Positions 25,035-35,400 of a stretch of 52,926 nucleotides of DNA are shown one piece after another. The position numbers and the translations under genes are program-made. This stretch comes from Candidatus Omnitrophota bacterium (lineage in GTDB: Bacteria; Omnitrophota; Gorgyraeia; Aquiviventales; Aquiviventaceae): positions 2,435 to 55,360 of the forward strand of contig JACPSQ010000035.1 of the NCBI GenBank assembly GCA_016193195.1, read 5' to 3'. Every line of letters begins with the position of its first letter. Position 1 is the stretch's first letter. The notes below the pieces were generated by a model that was given only the letters and a program-made list of their open reading frames with translations, was not told where the DNA came from and made no database searches.

Positions 25035-26512
25035 TGGGCAAGGCGCTTGCCTACCTGCTGGCCTTTGGGGTCAACATGGCCGTGCCGGTGTTTGCCCTGC
25101 CCATCCTGACTCGATGGCTGAGCCCTGCGGACTACGGGGTCCTCGCGATCGGCCAGGTGGTCGCGCTGCTGTTTGCGGCCGTGGTGAACCTCGGGATCGG
25201 CACCGGATTTGAGCGGAACTTCTTCACGCACGAGCGCCACCCAGGGCAACTCGACAGCCTGCTGTACACCACCTCGGCATTTCTCATCGGCGGCCTCATT
25301 GCGTGGGGTGCTCTCCTCTATGCGGCCCGAGCGTGGCTCTCCCTGGTCCTCACAGGGTCTCGGTCGTTCGGCCTGGTGATGTGGATCCAGTGCCTGACGG
25401 TGGGCGTGGGGCTGCTGGGCCTGCTGCAATTGACCGGCTTTCGCAACGGTGGCCGGACCCGAGCGTATGTGGCCTACAGCGTTGGAGGCGTCGTCCTGGA
25501 ACACGCGCTGGCGATTGGTCTGGTGGTGGCGGGCCACATGGGTGTGCTTGGTGTCGTGGTGGGACAGTTGGGAGGGAAGCTCATCGTGTTGGGGCTCATG
25601 TGGCGGCAGGCGTTTTGCGGGCGTCGAGCCCGCCTTGACCCTTCCCTGGTGAGGCCGCTCCTGGCCATTGGCTGGCCGGTGTTGCCGAAGGCCTGCGTGG
25701 GGGTGGCCGAGATGCTCCTGGATCGCGTCCTGGTCAGATGGTTGGGCTCCCTCAGCCAGGTGGGGGTGTTTGGGCTGGCCCACGCGGCCGGCTACGCGGT
25801 GTTTTCCTTCCTGACCAGCCTCGAGCAGGCGTATATCCCGCAGGTGTATCGCTCCATGTTTCAAGCCGATCACGATGGCGGCAGGCGGATCGGCACGTAT
25901 CTGACGCCGTACCTGTACGGCTCCCTGGCCGTCCCGGTGCTCCTGGTCCTGTTTGCCGAGGAGGCGCTGCGGATCTTGGTGCCGCCGGCCTATTATGCGA
26001 TCAAGGATCCGCTCGCCCTCCTTGCGGTGTACTACGGCCAGATGGTGTTTGGCAAGATCGTCGGCGCGCAGCTGCTCTACCGCAAGAAGGTCTGGTACAC
26101 CATCCCGTTTGGTGTGGCGCGGGTCCTGGTCCACCTGGGGCTCGCCCTCCTGTGGATTCCCCGCCATGGGGCCTTCGGGGCTGCGGCTTCGCTGTGGGTG
26201 AGCGGGGTGCTCATGGAGTGGCTGGCGGTCGTCGTGGCCCAGCGGGAATATCCCATCCACTATGAACGTCGGGTGGTGCTGCCTCTCGTGGCCCTGTTGT
26301 ACGCCTCGATGGGCTGGGTCTTGCTGCCGCGGGTTGCGCCCCTGTCCTACGACGCCTTGCTGTGTGGCAAGATCGTGCTGCTGGGCGCGGTGGGGCTCAT
26401 CGGGATGCGATGGATTCCGCAGCTCCGCGAGTCACTTGGCAGGTTCCACCGGCAGCGGCATGGCCTGGCGGCGAGCCTTCCGCTCGCCGACGCGGTGGAA
26501 ACTCGAGCGTAA
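25031..26512 (+). CDS. wzx: Wzx-type oligosaccharide flippase (MOP superfamily)
   Basis: 493 residues with about 12-14 predicted membrane helices. The opening PVFALPILTRWLSPADYGVL is the standard start of polysaccharide-export MATE-like flippases. The central AIGWPVLPKACVGVAEMLLD (about residue 215) begins the second pseudo-symmetric half. It would move the undecaprenyl-linked repeat unit across the inner membrane. The only flippase in the window, so it probably serves the whole locus together with the ligase at 49051. Confidence 0.87.
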   Translation: MMGKALAYLLAFGVNMAVPVFALPILTRWLSPADYGVLAIGQVVALLFAAVVNLGIGTGFERNFFTHERHPGQLDSLLYTTSAFLIGGLIAWGALLYAARAWLSLVLTGSRSFGLVMWIQCLTVGVGLLGLLQLTGFRNGGRTRAYVAYSVGGVVLEHALAIGLVVAGHMGVLGVVVGQLGGKLIVLGLMWRQAFCGRRARLDPSLVRPLLAIGWPVLPKACVGVAEMLLDRVLVRWLGSLSQVGVFGLAHAAGYAVFSFLTSLEQAYIPQVYRSMFQADHDGGRRIGTYLTPYLYGSLAVPVLLVLFAEEALRILVPPAYYAIKDPLALLAVYYGQMVFGKIVGAQLLYRKKVWYTIPFGVARVLVHLGLALLWIPRHGAFGAAASLWVSGVLMEWLAVVVAQREYPIHYERRVVLPLVALLYASMGWVLLPRVAPLSYDALLCGKIVLLGAVGLIGMRWIPQLRESLGRFHRQRHGLAASLPLADAVETRA

Positions 26513-26522
26513 CAGCAGGCGG

Positions 26523-27449
26523 ATGCCCGAGTTCTCGCATAAGCTGGCCTTTGTCATTCCGACCATGAACCGGCCGGGGCCGCTGCGGCGCCTGTTGCGC
26601 AGCCTCGAGGCACAGACGGTTCGGCCGCATCAGCTCATCTTGGTGGATGCCGGGGAGCAGCCGGTGGACGACGTCATCGGCGAGTTTCCGGCGCTGCGCA
26701 TCGACTATCGCCGCGTGCTGCCGCCGTCGCTCTCCAAGCAGCGCAACGTGGGCATGGCCGCGGTGGACCCCGCCATGACGCTGGCCGGCTATTTGGATGA
26801 CGACCTGGTCTTTGAGCCCAATGCGATGGACATGATGCTGCGGTTCTGGGAGGCGGCGGCGCCTGATGTGGGCGGCGCCAACTTCCACGTCACCAACGCC
26901 GAAGCCTACCGGCACCGCTGGGCGCTGACCTTCTTTGGCCTGGAGAGCGCCGAACGGGGGCTGCTCTTACCCTCCGGATTCCAGACCCCGCTGTGGCCGG
27001 TCGACGAGGCGCCGCGGGAAAGACAGTGGCTCTGCGGTGGGGCGACGGTGTGGCGCCGCGAGGTCATCGAGCGCTTTCGCTACGATGAGTGGTACATCGG
27101 CACCGGCTACCTGGAGGACGTTGACTACAGTTATCGCGTCAGCAAGGCGTACCGGCTGCTCCTCGTGCCGGACGCCCGCGTCTGGCATGACTTCCAGCCC
27201 ATCAAGACCGACCGCAATGAGCTCATGGGCATCTGGGAGATCATCAACCGGCTGTACTTCGTGAAGAAGCACCCGGAGTTCTCGCTCCTCCGGTGCTACT
27301 GGGCGCTCACCGGCCGCTTCCTGCTCAATCTTGGGATGGGTCTGCAGCGCGCCGACCGGGGGTATCTCTTGCGGGCGCGCGGCAACCTGACCGGCTTTGC
27401 CAGGGTGTTGGCCGGCCGGTTCGATACGTTAGGCGGCACTGTCAAATGA
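26523..27449 (+). CDS. GT2 family glycosyltransferase
   Basis: 308 residues from ATG 26523; the open frame extends back to 26262 inside the flippase, but AFVIPTMNRP is the natural start of a GT-A fold. LILVDAGEQ, SLSKQRNVGMAA and the metal-binding GYLDDDLVFEP (DxD type) follow. YIGTGYLEDVDYSYRV holds the ED motif that supplies the catalytic base in inverting GT2 enzymes, and VWHDF is the usual late motif. Cytosolic, adding one sugar to the lipid-linked unit. Overlaps the next gene as ATGA. Confidence 0.87.
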   Translation: MPEFSHKLAFVIPTMNRPGPLRRLLRSLEAQTVRPHQLILVDAGEQPVDDVIGEFPALRIDYRRVLPPSLSKQRNVGMAAVDPAMTLAGYLDDDLVFEPNAMDMMLRFWEAAAPDVGGANFHVTNAEAYRHRWALTFFGLESAERGLLLPSGFQTPLWPVDEAPRERQWLCGGATVWRREVIERFRYDEWYIGTGYLEDVDYSYRVSKAYRLLLVPDARVWHDFQPIKTDRNELMGIWEIINRLYFVKKHPEFSLLRCYWALTGRFLLNLGMGLQRADRGYLLRARGNLTGFARVLAGRFDTLGGTVK

Positions 27450-28441
27450 TGCTGCCAAACCCAGAGCTCGTGCAGCAGCTCTTTCAGGCGTACTATGCGA
27501 CTGAGCCAGCCCGTCAGGAGGCCTACGTCTCATCCCATTGGGCCGACTACAGCGGCCAGTTCGACGTCATCATGGACTCCGAGGGCAGCATCCGCAAGTT
27601 GGTGGGCAGAGGGTTTGGGGGCATGACCACGCGCAATCCGCTGGAGGTCCTGGTTCAGTATGCCGGCCACCTCTCGTATCTCTCCTGGCTCCCGAATCGC
27701 CGGGAGATCCTGGCCTTGATGCGGGTCGCTCAACCGGTCTGCCTGGCGATGGGGTTTTTCCTCTCCTTCGATGCCTTCAGGCAATTGTGTGCCTTGGCGC
27801 TCATCCGAGGGTGGATGAGTCCTGCGGTGCGTGCAAAACGTTTAACCGTCCTGATGATCGGGGACGGGTACGGATTCCTCTCGTCCATGGTGAAGACCCT
27901 CTACCCCAGGGCAACGCTCGTGCTGGTGGATATCGGCCGAACCCTCTTGTTCCAGAGCATCTACTGTCAGCGGGCGCACCCGACCGCCAGGCATTACGGG
28001 ATGACTGGGGATCGGCTCAACGAGGCCGCAACGCTGGCCGACCACGATTTCATCTATTGTCCGACGGAATACCTCGATGCCGTGCGGCCCTTGCGCTACG
28101 ACCTCGCGGTGGCGATCGCCTCCCTGCAGGAAATGAACGCCGCGACCGTGGAGCGCTACTTTCGGTTCTTGAGGGACCGTCTGCACGAGGACCATCTCTT
28201 CTACTGCTGCAACCGGGAATCCAAGGTCCTGCGGGGAGGCGAGGTCTCGACGTTCGCCGGGTATCCGTGGGATCCGCGCGATCGCCACCTTGTGGATGAG
28301 CGTTGTCCGTGGTACCAGTATGCCTGTTCCTGGCGGACGTGCGGCCCGGGGCCTCGCCTCTTCGGTCTGAGGGTTCCGTTCATCAACGCCTTTGACGGGC
28401 CGTTTCGGCATCGTCTTTCGATCCTAGCTCGGAGGTCGTGA
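27446..28441 (+). CDS. Putative sugar O-methyltransferase (NanM-like)
   Basis: 331 residues from ATG 27446 (a second ATG follows directly). The N-terminal 130 residues contain YSGQFDVIMDSEGSIRKLVG and PLEVLVQYAGHLSYL. A SAM-binding fold begins at LTVLMIGDGYGFLSSMVKTL, followed by LVLVDIGRTLLFQSI. This two-part layout resembles the putative sugar O-methyltransferases found near sialic-acid-type genes. It overlaps the GT2 gene before it and the NeuB-cytidylyltransferase fusion after it by 4 nt each, suggesting it methylates the nonulosonate or a neighbouring sugar. The family call is moderate; the methyltransferase fold is fairly clear. Confidence 0.65.
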   Translation: MMLPNPELVQQLFQAYYATEPARQEAYVSSHWADYSGQFDVIMDSEGSIRKLVGRGFGGMTTRNPLEVLVQYAGHLSYLSWLPNRREILALMRVAQPVCLAMGFFLSFDAFRQLCALALIRGWMSPAVRAKRLTVLMIGDGYGFLSSMVKTLYPRATLVLVDIGRTLLFQSIYCQRAHPTARHYGMTGDRLNEAATLADHDFIYCPTEYLDAVRPLRYDLAVAIASLQEMNAATVERYFRFLRDRLHEDHLFYCCNRESKVLRGGEVSTFAGYPWDPRDRHLVDERCPWYQYACSWRTCGPGPRLFGLRVPFINAFDGPFRHRLSILARRS

Positions 28442-30291
28442 TGGGGTCTTCGGGATTGATGATCGGCTCCCGTCTCGTTGACGAGCAGCACCCGCTCCTC
28501 ATCGCCGAGATCGCCTCGGCGCACGACGGTCAGGTGGAGCAGGCCTGTGCGCTGGTCCGGGCGGCGGCCGATGGGGCAGGCGAGGCCGTCAAATTTCAAC
28601 TGGTGATCGCGGAGGAATTGCTCACGCCCTCCCACCCGGACTTCGAGATGTTCCATCGCCTGGAACTCAAGCTGCAGGACTGGCAGACAGTGGTGGGGGA
28701 AGCGCGCCAACGGGGATTGATCTCGAGTGCCGATGTGTTCGGGGAGCAGAGCCTTCGGCTCGCCCAAGACCTCGGGATCCAGCTGCTGAAGATCCCCTCG
28801 TCCAGCTTGACGGATCCGGTCCTGGTTCCCCTCGTGGCCTCGCGGGGTGTGCCCACCCTGCTCTCTGTTGCGGGGGCGACGGAGGAGGAAATCGCGTGGG
28901 TGGTTGAGCAATTCCGGCAGGCCGGGCATCGCGCGTTTGTCCTGATCCACGGCTTTCAAGGCTTTCCGACCCCGCTGGCGGCGACGCACCTCAACAGGCT
29001 GTCTTGGTTGCGTCAGCGCTTTGCATGCCCTGTGGGACTTTCCGATCACCTCCCGGCCGACACGGCGGTCGCGCGACACCTGCCGCTTGTCGCGGTGGGG
29101 TTGGGCGCATCGGTGATTGAGAAGCACCTGACGCAAAGCCGCAGCCGGCGAGGTCCTGACTGGGTGTCCGCGCTCGAACCGGCTGAATTTGGGCAGCTTC
29201 AGGAGGCGCTGCGACACATAAGTGCGGCGTTCGGTCCTGAGGAGGGAGCGTGCTGGATGGAGGGGGAAGCGCGGTACCGCCGGCAGATGCGTCGGCAGCT
29301 CGTGGCTGGGCGGACCCTTCAGGCCGGCGAGATCCTCACCGCCGACAAGATCACTCAACGTCGCGCCATCGCGCCGGGCAGCATGGATCCCTGGTTTTTC
29401 CCTCGGCGGGTGGCGGGCAAGACCTTGCGGCGGTCGTTGTCACCGGATGAGGCGATCACGTGGGACTCGCTGAGCGATCCCCTCGTGGCGGTCCTGATCG
29501 CCGTCCGCATGAAGTCGGCCCGGCTTCCTCGCAAGGCGCTGGCGGATCTTGCCGGAAAGCCCGTCATCGAACGATTGGTGGAGCGGATGAAAACCGCCCG
29601 CCATCCCCAGCGGCTGGTGCTCTGCACGTCCACCCATGCCGATGACCGGGTCTTGGTGGAGCTGGCCAGGCGGTTGGGGATCGAGTGGGTCTGCGGGGAG
29701 GAAGAGGATGTCATGGCGCGATTCCTCCGCGCCGCCGAACAGACGCAGGCCGAGCTCATCGTGCGCGTGACAGGGGATAACCCGCTGACGGACGCCGAGA
29801 CGATGGATCGGATGATCGTCAGCCACCTCGAGCGCGACGTGGAGTACACCTACACGGACGACCTCCCCTTCGGCACCCGCCCCGAGATCATCTCCGTGGA
29901 AGCCCTGCGGCGCGTCCAGGCCTTGGCGGAAGATCCTGGGCAGACCGAGTACATGACCGCCTACCTCAAGCAGCCCGAGGCCGTGAAGTCCTACCGGTAT
30001 GTCGTGCAGGACGCGCAGCTGGTTCGACCCCACTACCGGCTCACCCTGGACACCCCTGAGGATCTCGCAGTGTTGCAGCAGATCTACGCGCGGTTCGGCC
30101 CCGACGGATCAACCGTGTCGTTGCGGGAGGTGATTCGGCTGCTGGATCAATCGCCGGAGCTGGTGGCGATGAATGCCGCCGTGCAGCAGCGTCAGGTCGC
30201 CGGCGTGATCAATGCGCGTCTGCGGGCTCCACGCGCGCCTGCGGAGGCAGGCGTCGTGGACATTGCAGGAGGGGATGAGGATGCTCGGTAG
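28438..30291 (+). CDS. NeuB-family synthase fused to SAF and SpsF-like cytidylyltransferase domains
   Basis: 617 residues (616 from ATG 28441). The NeuB barrel (about 18-270) keeps the expected groups: IAEIASAHDG with Glu24, AVKFQ, LLKIPSSS, the His of LIHGFQGFPT, GLSDH and IEKHLT. A SAF domain spans about 285-340 (RQLVAGRTLQAGEILTADKI). From about 347, VAVLIAVRMKSARLPRKAL starts a CTP-transferase-like domain with VRVTGDNPLTDAETMD as its metal site. Same architecture as the gene at 13189 but with canonical residues, so this is probably the working enzyme: it would make a nonulosonic acid from PEP and a hexosamine and activate it as the CMP sugar. The shared G-Q-x-x-P-T segment sets these two apart from ordinary NeuB. 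Confidence 0.82.
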   Translation: MMGSSGLMIGSRLVDEQHPLLIAEIASAHDGQVEQACALVRAAADGAGEAVKFQLVIAEELLTPSHPDFEMFHRLELKLQDWQTVVGEARQRGLISSADVFGEQSLRLAQDLGIQLLKIPSSSLTDPVLVPLVASRGVPTLLSVAGATEEEIAWVVEQFRQAGHRAFVLIHGFQGFPTPLAATHLNRLSWLRQRFACPVGLSDHLPADTAVARHLPLVAVGLGASVIEKHLTQSRSRRGPDWVSALEPAEFGQLQEALRHISAAFGPEEGACWMEGEARYRRQMRRQLVAGRTLQAGEILTADKITQRRAIAPGSMDPWFFPRRVAGKTLRRSLSPDEAITWDSLSDPLVAVLIAVRMKSARLPRKALADLAGKPVIERLVERMKTARHPQRLVLCTSTHADDRVLVELARRLGIEWVCGEEEDVMARFLRAAEQTQAELIVRVTGDNPLTDAETMDRMIVSHLERDVEYTYTDDLPFGTRPEIISVEALRRVQALAEDPGQTEYMTAYLKQPEAVKSYRYVVQDAQLVRPHYRLTLDTPEDLAVLQQIYARFGPDGSTVSLREVIRLLDQSPELVAMNAAVQQRQVAGVINARLRAPRAPAEAGVVDIAGGDEDAR

Positions 30292-31351
30292 GTATTATCA
30301 AGAAGTGGGATGGCTCAGGCGCAGGGTCGCCGCGGCGAGAGAGTTGTGGAAGCGCCGATTCGAGTGGCGGTTTCTCCTGTACCGGGCGAAGTTTCATTGG
30401 TCGCATCGGCTGGATCTGCCCAGCGCCTTTCCCGCCCACCTCGATATCGAGACCACCGACGCGTGCAATCTCCGTTGCATCATGTGCGTGCAGGGCATCG
30501 GGGAAGGAGTCAAGGATACCGGCATGATCGAGATGGACTTTGCGAAACGGCTCATTGATGAAGGGGCTCGCAATGGCCTCTACTCGATCAAGTTCAACTG
30601 GCGGGGCGAACCCGCCCTTCATTCGGGATTGGCGGAGCTGGTGCGCTATGCCAAAGCGCGGGGGATCCTGGAGGTGCAATTCAACACCAACGGGATTCCC
30701 TACACGGAGTCCAAAATCAGGGAGCTGGTGTTGTCCGGCCTTGATCGGGTGATCTTCTCCATGGATGGCGCGTCGAAGGACACGTATGAGCGCATCCGCG
30801 TGGGAAGCAGCTACGACAAGCTCGTCGAGAACGTGAAGTTCTTTCATGCCATCCGGGAGGCCCTGGGCCGGGAACGGCCGTTCATCCGCATTCAGATGGT
30901 TCGGATGAAAGCCAACCAGCACGAGGTCGACCAGTTCGTGGAGATGTGGAAGCCCTTCGTGGACGACATTCGGATTGAGGATGTGTCGGACCGCGGCCAA
31001 GGTGAGCAACTCTCCGTGGGGGACTGGGTCACGACAGGCCGGAAGCGCTGCCCGCAACCCTGGCAGCGCATGGTCGTCTCTCGAGATGGGAAGGTCCTGC
31101 CGTGCTGTGCGGACTGGCATCGCGAGTTCATCATCGGGGACGCGACCCAGGAATCCCTGAAGGCGATCTGGCGTGGCAAGCGGATGGAGATGATGCGCCA
31201 GGTGCAGCGGGAGGTCCGGTTGGATCAGGTCAGCCCCTGTCGCCAGTGCTACGTCAAGGAGAGTTTTGTGTGGAAGCGGCGTCCCACGCCGGCGGCGAGC
31301 GAGCCGCCCGAGACCCCGCAGCCGCATGAGGACGCCGACGTCACGGTGTAA
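30275..31351 (+). CDS. Radical SAM protein with SPASM domain
   Basis: 358 residues from ATG 30275, overlapping the previous gene by 17 nt and preceded by AGGAGG. The radical SAM cluster motif is CNLRCIMC, Cys64, Cys68 and Cys71 (CX3CX2C). IKFNWRGEPALHSGL is the GGEP-equivalent SAM-binding region. Near the C-terminus CPQPWQRMVVSRDGKVLPCC and CRQCY supply the extra cysteines of a SPASM domain that holds auxiliary iron-sulphur clusters. Such enzymes modify peptides or sugars by radical chemistry. Placed between two NeuB-family genes, it is likely to act on a nonulosonate or its precursor. Substrate unknown. Confidence 0.85.
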   Translation: MRMLGRYYQEVGWLRRRVAAARELWKRRFEWRFLLYRAKFHWSHRLDLPSAFPAHLDIETTDACNLRCIMCVQGIGEGVKDTGMIEMDFAKRLIDEGARNGLYSIKFNWRGEPALHSGLAELVRYAKARGILEVQFNTNGIPYTESKIRELVLSGLDRVIFSMDGASKDTYERIRVGSSYDKLVENVKFFHAIREALGRERPFIRIQMVRMKANQHEVDQFVEMWKPFVDDIRIEDVSDRGQGEQLSVGDWVTTGRKRCPQPWQRMVVSRDGKVLPCCADWHREFIIGDATQESLKAIWRGKRMEMMRQVQREVRLDQVSPCRQCYVKESFVWKRRPTPAASEPPETPQPHEDADVTV

Positions 31352-31355
31352 CCCG

Positions 31356-32492
31356 ATGCCGACGGTGAGGATTGGACAGAAGCTGATCGGCCCCGGCCAA
31401 CCGGTGTTCGTCATTGCGGAGGCCGGGTGTAATCACGGATGCAATCTCCAGGTGGCGAAACGGATGGTCCGTCAGGCGGCGTGGGCCGGGGTGGATGCGA
31501 TCAAATTCCAGACCTACAAAGCCGAGCTGCTGGCGACGCGGACCGCCCCGACGTACTGGAAGCGGACGCCGGGTGCCCCGCGAACCCAATTTGAATTCTT
31601 CAAGCAGTTGGATCATTTCGATCGTGCGGACTACGCGGCGTTGGCGGCGGAGTGCCGCCGCGCCGGTCTGCTCTTTTTATCGACGCCGTGGGATTTCCAC
31701 AGCGCGGATATGCTTGATGAGCTCGGGGTGCCGGCCTTCAAGATCGGTTCCGCCGATCTGACCTACCTGCCGCTCATCCGACACTGCGCTAGCAAGGGAA
31801 AGCCCATCCTGCTCTCAACCGGCGCGGCGACGATCGAAGAGATTGAGGAGGCGGTCCGGACGGTCCGAGCCGTCGGGAACCGCCAGGTGATCCTGTTACA
31901 CTGCATCCTGGCCTATCATACGCTGCCTCACGATGTGCATCTCGCGATGATCGGAGAGCTGCAGCGCCGGTTTCCGGACTATCCGGTGGGATTTTCGGAT
32001 CATACGATTGCGGATGAACACCTGACGATCCAGACCGCTGCGGTCGCGCTGGGGGCCTGCGTGGTTGAGAAGCACTATACCTTAAACAAGCGTGCCCCTG
32101 GAAACGACCACTGGCACTCCCTGGAGCCGCGTGAGTTCAGACAGATGATCGCTAACGCTCAGCTCGTGCAAGCGGCGATGGGGCGCAGTGGTCCACGGGT
32201 GCCGCTGCCGTGCGAGCGACCCGCGAGACGGTTTGCCCGTCGCAGTCTCGTGGCGCTGCATGACATCCCCAAAGGCTCCGTCATCACGGCCTCCGATCTG
32301 ACCTGCAAGCGGCCTGGGACCGGCATTTCACCAGGACAGCTCGACCGGGTGGTCGGAGCACGAGCCAAGCGAACGATTCTCGAGGACACGGTGATCACAT
32401 GGTCCATGGTGGATGGATGCCATCCCACACGCCTCCCGGTGCGTGGCGGGACATCTGAGGGAGCGAGGCGCCGTGAGCCCATTGCCGCTTGA
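31356..32492 (+). CDS. neuB: NeuB-family nonulosonic acid synthase with SAF domain
   Basis: 378 residues from ATG 31356; the upstream extension to 31266 lies inside the previous gene. All expected NeuB elements are present: FVIAEAGCNHG, AIKFQTYK, FLSTPWD, AFKIGSAD, LLHC, GFSDHT and VEKHYT. These are followed by a SAF domain (RRSLVALHDIPKGSVITASDL). It condenses PEP with an N-acyl hexosamine to a sialic, legionaminic or related acid. The LLHC signature is of the NeuB/LegI kind rather than PseI. It overlaps the downstream PseG-like fusion by 20 nt. Confidence 0.88.
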   Translation: MPTVRIGQKLIGPGQPVFVIAEAGCNHGCNLQVAKRMVRQAAWAGVDAIKFQTYKAELLATRTAPTYWKRTPGAPRTQFEFFKQLDHFDRADYAALAAECRRAGLLFLSTPWDFHSADMLDELGVPAFKIGSADLTYLPLIRHCASKGKPILLSTGAATIEEIEEAVRTVRAVGNRQVILLHCILAYHTLPHDVHLAMIGELQRRFPDYPVGFSDHTIADEHLTIQTAAVALGACVVEKHYTLNKRAPGNDHWHSLEPREFRQMIANAQLVQAAMGRSGPRVPLPCERPARRFARRSLVALHDIPKGSVITASDLTCKRPGTGISPGQLDRVVGARAKRTILEDTVITWSMVDGCHPTRLPVRGGTSEGARRREPIAA

Positions 32493-35400
32493 GATCGATC
32501 CCCCGCACGTCACCATTCATCTCCAAGGCGGACGGCAGATCGGCATGGGGCATGTCGTCCGGATGCTCTGGCTGGCCCAGAGCCTCACGGCGCGGGGGCT
32601 GGCGGTGGAGATGCTCCTCCGAGGAGAGCCGGAAGCCGCCGCCATGATTCGGCAGGCGGGCTTCCCGGTGCAGGCCTATTCTGCCGGAGCGTCTGCCGTG
32701 GTCACGGTGGAGCGTTACCTCGACCAGCCGGGTCCGCAACCCTCGGTCTGGGTCAACGATTGTCTGACGGTGAGCCCCTCGGTGCACGCGGCGCTTCAGC
32801 GTCGAGCGATTCCCATCGTTTCGCTGGATGACGAGGGCCGAGGCCTGAGCCGTCTGGATCTTGTCGTCAATGCCATGCCCGCGTTCTGGCAAGAGGCGCT
32901 TCCCACAGGGGCGCAGATGTATCAAGGCCCCGAGTACATGATTCTCAATCCGCTGGTCAAGGTGTATCATGACCGGCCCAGACCAATCCGCACGCGGCCC
33001 AGCCAGGCCGTGGTGACGCTGGGGGGCAGCGATCCGCATGGGGTGATCTTCAACGTGCTCCGGGCTCTCGCGACCATGCCCTCCGCGCTTGAATGGCATG
33101 TGTTTGTCGGGCCGCTCTTTGCCCATCGTCGCGCGCTCGACCGGTGGCAGAAGCGCCTGGCTGGGCAGGTGTGTCTCCGCTGGCATGACGGGCAGTCCGA
33201 AGTGATCCCGACGTTTGCCCAAGCGGACGTGGCGATCTGCGCGAGCGGCCACACCCTCTTTGAAATGCTGAGTGTGGGCACGCCGGTCTTGGCAATCGCG
33301 AACGCCAGGCACGAAATCGTCAACGGCAGATATTTTGCCTCACTGGGTGCCTGCCATTTCCTTGGGCTGCATACCGCTGTGACCCCAGGTCGCATCGGGC
33401 AGGCGGTTCGTCAATTACTGGCGGATCCAACCCAGCGGGCGCGTCTCTCGCAGCGGGGCCAGTCCTACATCGATGGACGTGGGGCTGAGCGGGTGACGGA
33501 GCTGCTCGAACGTCTCGCCAGGCGTCCCGTGTCGGCCAGACGCGTGGTGGAGGCGGTGGAGCAACAGGCTCACGCGGCAGCTCCGACTGGACCGACGGCC
33601 CGGGAAGACGGACACCCCGGCGTGTTGCTGTGCGATCGGTTGGAGCCTCTGATGAGGCTCTCGAGGCGGCATGGGCTCTCGCAGGCGCGATTCATTGTGC
33701 TGTCAGAGACTTCGGAACACGCTGCCATCCGCGGATGGCTTCGTGAGCGGCTCGGGGCGGAGGAACTGCCCTATGTGGAATTGTCGCGGGCGCGCCGGCA
33801 GGCATTCCAGCCTCGGTATATCGAGTTCATTGGGCGGTTCAACCGGACGCACCGCTCGCCGTTTTGGTTGGCGATGCCGTTTACGGCCAAGAGCATGCTC
33901 TCAACGGGGTTGTGCCGCAATACGTTCCAGTTCCTCCTCATCGTGGAGTTGCTCCAGACCAGCGACCGGCCACTGATCGTGATCACTCATAACCGGACCA
34001 TGGCTGACCAGGTGGTGTTATGGGCACGGGTCCAGCCCCGATGGGTGTGCAATGCGGTCCGTGGCCGTTCGGTCCTGAAACGCCTCTTCAAACGTTTCAC
34101 CCCGCTGGCGATCCTTGTGGCGATGATTCGGACCTCGGTGGTGTGGGTCCTGAGCAGGCGATTCCGGCTGGACGGGGACCGGTGGCGTGATGCCACCATC
34201 GTGGTGACGACATTTCCGAATTCGTCCATCCAGCTTCCGGTCTACCGAGAAGCCTATTTTGGGTCCCTGCCGGCCTCCTTGACTCAACACGGCCAGCGGG
34301 TGGTGCTGTTTGCCTTGTATGCGGAGCGCGCGCTGTCGCACATCCTGGCGCTGCGCCGTGTCAGCCAAGGCCTGCCGGTGGTCCCGCAGGAGGCCTACCT
34401 GACCTGGCCAGATCTCTTGGCCTGTGGCGTTCGGGCCCTCATACAGTGGATGAAGCGGTTTCCGTATCGTGAGCCGGTGCAGATCGATGGGATCAGCGTG
34501 GACGTCTTGGTCGAGCGGGAAATCGCTGAGAGCTGCCAGTCGAGGAGCCTCTTCTGGCATTTGTGCATCGCCGCGGCGGCTCGACGGCTGGGTCAGCGCC
34601 TTGCCCCTGCCAGGTGCTTGTATCCGTTCGAGAACCGCGCGTGGGAGAAAATGTTCCTGATCGGCCTGCGGGAAGCCTCGCCCCATACCGAGACGATTGG
34701 CTATCAACATACCGTCTTTACCTTCGCGCATACGAACCTGTTCTTCGGGGAAGGCGAGGCGAGACTCACGCCGCTCCCCAATTGCATTCTCACGGCTGGA
34801 GAGGTCACGAAGCAGCGTCTTGAAGAGCATGGTCGGTATCCGGACGGTTTGTTGAGGCTGGGGTGTGCCTTGTATCAACGGCAACCGCAATCGCTGGAGC
34901 GCCGGACGTCCCGTCCGGTTCAGCTCACGAATCTCTTGGTCGCGCTCAGCAACGACCGAGAGGAGTATGTCCGCGTGTTGCAGTTTTTGCGGGAAGCGCT
35001 GGCGGACCTCCACGGCTATCAGATTCGGCTCCGCCCGAACCCGGGGCTTGGCGTCCGGCTCCTGGAGGAGGCCCTGGCGACGGTCCGCCACCCCGCAGGG
35101 GGCCGCTACGATGTCAGCCGGACATCCTTGCCTGAAGACCTGCGCTGGGCTCACGTCGTGCTCTACGCCTCCTCCTCGGTCGCCCTCGCTGCGCTCAGCC
35201 ATGGGATCCCGGTCATCTTTGTGGATGTCGGGAAATTCCTCGATCCTGATCCGTGCCTGGCGATGCACGATCTCAAGTGGGCGGTGGACGAGCCTTCAGC
35301 GTTGCATCCGACCCTCCGCCGGATCGCGGCCCTCCCCGATGAGATGTTTGAGCTCCAACAACGGCGCGCCCTCGCGTATGTTGAGCGCTATTTCCCTGCG

